Shown one piece after another: positions 6,060-9,370 of a stretch of 9,370 nt of DNA. The notes under the pieces were generated by a model. That model had not been told where the DNA came from. It saw only the letters and a list, made by a program, of their open reading frames with translations, and ran no database searches. This stretch comes from Leucobacter sp. (GTDB taxonomy: Bacteria > Actinomycetota > Actinomycetes > Actinomycetales > Microbacteriaceae). Within the stretch, counting starts at the first letter, position 1, and every line of letters starts with the position of its first letter. The position numbers were made by a program, and so were the translations under genes. The DNA lies in the NCBI GenBank assembly GCA_031178565.1, contig JAPSIU010000093.1:1-9370 (forward strand), read 5' to 3'.

Positions 6060-6278
6060 GGTATCGTCGAAAGCATCCACGGCGCGGATCCGTGCGAAAG
6101 AAACAGGAACTGAGAAGAAACGCGGCGAGGAGGTTTTGGATCCCACATGGAGGCAACTCGCACCGAATAGACGTGCTTCTACAGCGCAATGGCATGCAAA
6201 TAAGGGATTCCCGCACAAAGAACCACGAGCAACAGGCCGTACCGGCCCCGAACACGATGTGTTCGAACCGATTCACGG
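6060..6278. other. Gene-free, lower-GC spacer between AbiE promoter and tRNA-Arg
   Basis: A stretch of about 220 bases with clearly lower GC than either flank (31/60 in 6061-6120 by hand count). Short open frames here show no recognisable domain and no credible ribosome site. Near the tRNA end are two hairpins: GGCCG-TAC-CGGCC at 6235-6247 and CGAACAC-GAT-GTGTTCG at 6249-6265. I see no integrase fragment and no copy of the tRNA 3' end. It may be the residue of an island boundary. Confidence 0.4.
6249..6265 (-). terminator. Hairpin 13 nt beyond the tRNA 3' end, candidate terminator
   Basis: A perfect 7-bp stem CGAACAC/GTGTTCG with a 3-base loop, directly followed (reading the - strand) by a second stem GGCCG/CGGCC at 6247-6235. 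There is no U-tract, which is frequent for actinobacterial terminators but weakens the call. Confidence 0.35.
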
Positions 6279-6351
6279 TGCCCCCGGCAGGATTCGAACC
6301 TGCGACCGACGGATTAGAAGGCCGTTGCTCTATCCACTGAGCTACGGAGGC
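6279..6351 (-). tRNA. tRNA-Arg (anticodon UCU)
   Basis: 73 nt fold as a complete cloverleaf: acceptor GCCTCCG (6351-6345) pairs with CGGGGGC with one U-G wobble; D-arm GCTC/GAGC around AGTGGATA; anticodon loop CTTCTAA with anticodon TCT (reads AGA); T-arm GCAGG-TTCGAAT-CCTGC; discriminator A. The closing pair of the anticodon stem (C31/T39) is a mismatch, the only irregularity. CCA is not encoded. The 3' end points to the AbiE block, as in many tRNA-targeted islands. Confidence 0.95.
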
Positions 6352-6397
6352 GACCTCTCCAGCGTACTATGCGTCACGGACGCCTCCGGCTCCGGCA

Positions 6398-6427
6398 GGC
6401 CGCGGATCTCGCGGGGCCGCGGATCTC
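6398..6427. repeat. Short direct repeat GGCCGCGGATCTC, two copies
   Basis: Identical 13-base copies at 6398-6410 and 6415-6427 separated by GCGG, in the gap between the tRNA and the 69-aa gene. No function is evident; both copies carry the palindrome CCGCGG. Confidence 0.5.
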
Positions 6428-6440
6428 TCAGAGCCGGGGA

Positions 6441-6455
6441 GCCCGGGTGCCGGGC
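6441..6455 (-). terminator. Hairpin abutting the stop of the 69-aa gene
   Basis: GCCCGG (6441-6446) and CCGGGC (6450-6455) form a perfect 6-bp GC stem with a 3-base loop immediately after the TAG at 6456-6458 of the leftward gene. No U-run follows. The position favours a terminator, but such strings are common at this GC content. Confidence 0.35.
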
Positions 6456-6665
6456 CTATGTCCGGGCGGAGAAGTGGATCGGCGCGCCCTGCGAGTAGAA
6501 GAGCGAGTGCGAGCCGCTCTCGTCATCGAAGGGGATCTCGACCATCGCCGGGCGCGGGTTCTGACGGTTGAGGTGCAGGAGCATCGCGCGCATCTCGTTG
6601 TAGAGCTCGTCGCTGATGGTCCATTGCTGACCGTTGTAGTACATCGTCCAGAGCTGTGCGGTCAC
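6456..6665 (-). CDS. Small hypothetical protein (69 aa)
   Basis: I recognise no characterised family. The protein starts TAQLWTMYYNGQQWTISDEL, is rich in Trp and Tyr, has no membrane segment or signal peptide, and ends ...GSHSLFYSQGAPIHFSART. The pattern (two short strands, a helix near 18-34 with NEMRAMLLHLNRQ, then strands with MVEIPFDD and HSLFY) suggests a compact alpha/beta cytosolic protein. The GTG at 6665 has AGGAGA at a good distance (about 7 nt), and amino-acid use is coding-like. It is transcribed divergently from the MFS gene, with a hairpin right after the stop. It is probably a lineage-specific conserved protein. Confidence 0.7.
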   Translation of the reverse strand: MTAQLWTMYYNGQQWTISDELYNEMRAMLLHLNRQNPRPAMVEIPFDDESGSHSLFYSQGAPIHFSART

Positions 6666-6798
6666 GACGTTCTCCTGTCAGTAGCGGACCGAAGCCGCTG
6701 CCTCGGTGTTCTACCTGAGACGCTACAGGAAATCCGGGACCGCGCCGGCCCGAACACATCGCCCGGCTTCCCCGGGCGTGCGCCGGTAGGATCGTCTG

Positions 6799-7995
6799 AT
6801 GCGCTCCTCCTCCCGTCCCGGGCTTCCCTTCGAGGTCTGGGCGCTCGTCGCGGGAGGGTTCACAGTCGCGCTCGGCTACGGGGTCGTGGCGCCCGCGATC
6901 CCCCAGTTCGCCCTCGAGTTCGGGGTCTCGAACTTCGCCGCCTCCGCGATCGTCAGCGCCTTCGCCCTGATGCGCCTCCTGTCGGCCCCACTCGCCGGCT
7001 GGGTGGTCGGTCGACTCGGCGAGCGCTCCACGTACACCATCGGGATCCTGATCGTCGCGCTCTCGACGGGAGCGGCGGCATTCGCCGCGGACTACACGCA
7101 GTTCGTGGTGCTGCGAGGCGTCGGGGGCATCGGATCCACCATGTTCACGGTCGCGGCGACCGCGCTGCTCATCAAGGTGAGCCCGCCCGACGCCCGGGGC
7201 CGCGTCGCGAGCCTCAACGCGGCCGGCTTCCTCCTGGGCGGGCTCCTCGGCCCGGTGCTCGGCGGGATCGTCGCCGTCTTCGGCCTGCGCGCGCCCTTCG
7301 TGTTCTACTTCTTCACCCTGCTCGCCGCCGCGACCGTCGTCGCCGTCGCGCTGCGGGGCTCCCTGGCGGCCGGCCGGAGCGTGCTGACGGAGTCCTCGCT
7401 CCCGTCGGTCACGATCGCCACGGCGCTGCGCGTGCCCCAGTACCGCTCGCTGCTGATCTCGGTGTTCGCCTTCGGCTGGGCATCCTTCGGGGTGCGCGTC
7501 TCGGTGCTCCCGATCTTCGTCGCGGTCGCGTTCGACGGAGATGCCACGGCCGCAGCCTGGGTGCTCGCCGCCTACGCCGCGGGGAACGCGCTCCTCATCT
7601 TCCCGTCGGGCCGCTGGACCGACGCGCTGGGCCGCAAACCCATGCTGGTCACCGGTCTCGCCATGCTCTCCGCGACATATCTCCTGCTCCCGGCCTCGCC
7701 GGAACTCTGGGTGGCGTTCGCGGTGATGTTCGTCGCCGGCGCAGGATCCGCGCTCGTGAATCCCGGGCAGCAAGCCGTGCTCGCCGACGTGCTGGCGCAG
7801 CGGAAGGGCGGAAACGTCGTCGCGGCCTACTCGATGACGAGCGATCTCGGCGGGGTGCTCGGACCCCTCATCGCCGGCGCCGTCGTCGATCTCGCGGGAT
7901 TCGGCTGGGCCTTCGGCATCACCGCCGGGCTCCTGCTCGCCGCCATGATCGCGTGGACGCTCGTCCCGGATTCGCGCCGGCTCGCACGGGGTTAA
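6799..7995 (+). CDS. Major facilitator superfamily transporter (probable drug/metabolite efflux)
   Basis: 398 residues with about 12 hydrophobic segments. MFS motif A appears between TM2 and TM3 (GWVVGRLGERSTY, about 67-79) and again in the second half (GRWTDALGRKPML, from 271). GFLLGGLLGPVLGG (about 143-156) resembles motif C, the antiporter signature of drug:H+ exporters. The substrate cannot be read. The ATG at 6799 is preceded by TAGGAT at 6787-6792 and 6 bases: this may be a -10 for a leaderless transcript, or its AGGA may serve as a ribosome site. The gene is single, divergent from the 69-aa gene, and meets peptide deformylase tail to tail, the two stops sharing TTAA. It looks intact and matches the GC of the right flank, so it is unlikely to be the missing part of the transporter stub at 3901. 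Confidence 0.9.
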   Translation: MRSSSRPGLPFEVWALVAGGFTVALGYGVVAPAIPQFALEFGVSNFAASAIVSAFALMRLLSAPLAGWVVGRLGERSTYTIGILIVALSTGAAAFAADYTQFVVLRGVGGIGSTMFTVAATALLIKVSPPDARGRVASLNAAGFLLGGLLGPVLGGIVAVFGLRAPFVFYFFTLLAAATVVAVALRGSLAAGRSVLTESSLPSVTIATALRVPQYRSLLISVFAFGWASFGVRVSVLPIFVAVAFDGDATAAAWVLAAYAAGNALLIFPSGRWTDALGRKPMLVTGLAMLSATYLLLPASPELWVAFAVMFVAGAGSALVNPGQQAVLADVLAQRKGGNVVAAYSMTSDLGGVLGPLIAGAVVDLAGFGWAFGITAGLLLAAMIAWTLVPDSRRLARG

Positions 7996-8555
7996 CCCTC
8001 GAGGTCGTCGACGCCCGGCATCCAGCTCAGTCCGGGTGCGCCCCAGCCGTTGCGCCGCTCCGCCTTCTGCGCGCCGCGGCTCTCGGGATGCACGAGGCGA
8101 TCCACGTAGAGCAGACCGTTCAGGTGATCGAACTCGTGCTGCAGGATGCGTGCGAACCAGCCGCTCGCCCGCACCTCGAACGGCCTGCCGTCGATGTCCT
8201 GCGCGCGCATGAGCGCCGCCGGCGAACGGCGAAGAGCGAAACGCTCGCCCGGGAATGACAGGCAGCCCTCCACCTCGTCGTCATCCGGCAGACCCGGATC
8301 GGGCGGAGCGATCCACAGCTCGGGATTGATCGCGACACCCTGCGCCGGGGCCTCGTCCTGATCCTCGTACATCCACACGAACACGCGCTTGCCGACGCCG
8401 ACCTGCGGCGCCGCGAGTCCCACTCCGGGGGCGGCGACGGTGGTCTCGAACATGTCGTCGACCAGCCGGCGCAGCTCCTCGTCGAACTCGCTGACGGGCT
8501 CCGCGGGCCGGTGGAGCACCGGCTCACCGCTGATGACGATGGGAAGAACAGTCAT
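7992..8555 (-). CDS. def: Peptide deformylase
   Basis: 187 residues. It removes the formyl group from the initiator methionine of nascent proteins, using a metal ion in the cytoplasm. All three family motifs are present: GVGLAAPQV (44-52), EGCLS (96-100, with metal ligand Cys98), and HEFDH (140-144, with ligands His140 and His144 and catalytic Glu141). Length and motif spacing are normal and nothing is missing. The ATG at 8555 lacks a ribosome site; TAAACT lies 7 nt before it (8568-8563) and could be the -10 of a leaderless transcript. The stop overlaps the MFS stop by 4 bp in the opposite direction. The gene is divergent from oligoribonuclease. Confidence 0.96.
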   Translation of the reverse strand: MTVLPIVISGEPVLHRPAEPVSEFDEELRRLVDDMFETTVAAPGVGLAAPQVGVGKRVFVWMYEDQDEAPAQGVAINPELWIAPPDPGLPDDDEVEGCLSFPGERFALRRSPAALMRAQDIDGRPFEVRASGWFARILQHEFDHLNGLLYVDRLVHPESRGAQKAERRNGWGAPGLSWMPGVDDLEG

Positions 8556-8609
8556 GGATGCAAGTTTAGGGCCTCGCCGATCAGCGCCCGACGCTCCGCG
8601 ACCCCTCGG

Positions 8610-8615
8610 TAGAAT
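8610..8615 (+). promoter_or_regulatory. -10 element upstream of oligoribonuclease
   Basis: TAGAAT (5/6 to consensus) lies in a GC-rich divergent region, 59 bases before the GTG at 8675. The predicted start near 8622 gives a leader of about 50 nt ending in GAGGAG. No convincing -35 is found at 16-18 nt. Confidence 0.45.
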
Positions 8616-8674
8616 GGTCCGGTTGCGCTCGGAACCCCTCCCGTCGAAGCATCGCGCAGCAGTGAGGAGCGACC

Positions 8675-9370
8675 GTGACGAACACCCCCGCGGATCAGAT
8701 CGTCTGGATCGACTGCGAGATGACGGGGCTCGACGTGGACCGCGACGGTCTGTGCGAGATCGCCGTCATCGTGACCGACTTCGAGCTGACGCCCCTCGAC
8801 CCCGGTTTCGAGGTGGTGATCGACCCGGGCGCCGAGGCCCTCGCCAACATGGGCGACTTCGTGCGCGAGATGCACACGAAGTCCGGTCTGCTGCCCCGCA
8901 TCGAGTCGGGCGTCTCCCTCGAGGAGGCCGAGCGGCTGGTGCTCGACTACCTCCGCCGGTTCGTCACGGCCGGGCGGCGGCCGCTCGTCGCCGGCAACAC
9001 GATCGGCATGGATCGCCGGTTCATCGCGAAGTACCTCCCGAAGGTCGAGGAGCGACTGCACTACCGCAGCGTCGACGTCTCGACCATCAAGGAGCTCAGC
9101 CGCCGCTGGTATCCGGCGGCCTACTTCGGAGCGCCCGCGAAGCGGGGCGGGCATCGCGCGCTCGCCGACATCGCCGAGTCCATCCAGGAGCTCTCCTACT
9201 TCCGCCGCACGGTGATGGTCGAGGGCGCGGGCCCCGACAAGCTCGCGGCCGCGGAGGTGTCGAAGTCGGTGAGCGAGCACTACGCGCCGCTCATCGACGG
9301 GCCGCCCGCCGATCCCGAACGGGATCGCGCGCAGGACCCGAGCGAGGATCCCGCCCCCGGCGGCTCGAAC
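8675..9370 (+). CDS. orn: Oligoribonuclease (3' end beyond window)
   Basis: 232 codons are visible, with no stop before the window ends. This DEDDh 3'-5' exonuclease degrades 2-5-nt RNAs and pGpG, the last step of RNA and c-di-GMP turnover. Motif I is WIDCEMTGLD (Asp13, Glu15), motif II GNTIGMDRRF (Asp113), motif III HRALADIAES (His160, Asp165), with the family stretch SRRWYP before it. The GTG at 8675 is chosen because GAGGAG lies at about 8663-8668 and the start directly precedes the conserved region. The E. coli enzyme ends near residue 181; here the chain continues past 232 with an acidic, Pro-rich low-complexity tail (PADPERDRAQDPSEDPAP), a common actinobacterial addition. It is divergent from def. 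Confidence 0.95.
   Translation, partial: MTNTPADQIVWIDCEMTGLDVDRDGLCEIAVIVTDFELTPLDPGFEVVIDPGAEALANMGDFVREMHTKSGLLPRIESGVSLEEAERLVLDYLRRFVTAGRRPLVAGNTIGMDRRFIAKYLPKVEERLHYRSVDVSTIKELSRRWYPAAYFGAPAKRGGHRALADIAESIQELSYFRRTVMVEGAGPDKLAAAEVSKSVSEHYAPLIDGPPADPERDRAQDPSEDPAPGGSN

Noticed and set aside
6279..6310. Second copy of the tRNA-Arg 3' end as an att site
   Set aside because: I scanned the AbiE edge near 3905-3990 and the spacer at 6060-6278 and saw no copy of TGCCCCCGGCAGG or of the T-arm beyond a chance TTCGAACC at 6262-6269.
6046..6498. + strand frame across the tRNA containing 'GRIRTCDRRIRRPLLYPLSYGG', and the sister frame with 'PAGFEPATDGLEGRCSIH'
   Set aside because: These are well-known false protein annotations produced by translating the antisense of a tRNA gene.
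6369..8258. Long + strand frame spanning the MFS gene in a different phase
   Set aside because: Arg/Gly/Ala-rich shadow of the MFS gene; it also overlaps the 69-aa gene and def without any domain.
8552..9280. - strand frame opposite oligoribonuclease (242 codons)
   Set aside because: It reads HHLETGVEGRQLEVGHDDG-type antisense sequence, while the + strand has all DEDDh catalytic motifs.

Overview
The window is GC-rich chromosomal DNA of an actinobacterium. Family Microbacteriaceae (Leucobacter/Microbacterium-like) is my best guess from codon use, GTG starts, -10 hexamers placed so that transcripts would be leaderless, and the actinobacterial look of the proteins. No marker gene fixes the genus. 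Coding DNA on both flanks is very GC-rich (a hand count of 7201-7260 gives 47/60). The block at about 3965-6278 is visibly less so (5221-5280: 37/60; 6061-6120: 31/60), which suggests it was acquired.

Left part (1-~3964): a metal/peptide-type ABC importer operon on the + strand that appears damaged at both ends. The first 55 bases are the start of a divergent gene on the - strand that looks like a Fur-family regulator. Next comes an AT-rich promoter region with a 25-bp imperfect palindrome (71-95). It runs directly into the C-terminal half of an ABC ATPase that lacks Walker A and Q-loop. A fused NikB-NikC-type permease (615 aa) and a NikA/CntA-like lipoprotein (502 aa) follow, with overlapping stops and starts. 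A fourth reading frame begins in a GTGA overlap with the lipoprotein stop and reads like the N-terminus of a membrane transporter, but it is lost after about 22 codons.

Middle part (3965-6278): a type IV toxin-antitoxin/abortive-infection pair on the - strand, an AbiEi-like antitoxin followed by an AbiEii-like nucleotidyltransferase toxin with a 4-bp overlap. The antitoxin has a long C-terminal extension with two 48-residue-period repeats. Its promoter has a perfect inverted repeat placed between -35 and -10, and the mRNA appears leaderless. The left edge of this block coincides with the break in the transporter-like frame. On the right the block is followed by the 3' end of tRNA-Arg(UCU), a typical position for a genomic island, although no integrase or att repeat was found.

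Right part (6279-9370): ordinary core-type genes. These are tRNA-Arg(UCU) (-), an unrecognised 69-aa protein (-), an MFS transporter (+), peptide deformylase (-, tail-to-tail with the MFS gene and sharing a TTAA), and oligoribonuclease (+, runs off the end of the window).

The most interesting points are the AbiE pair with its repeat-bearing antitoxin and compact self-repression promoter, and the Fur-controlled importer remnant, which may be part of an opine-metallophore-like system.
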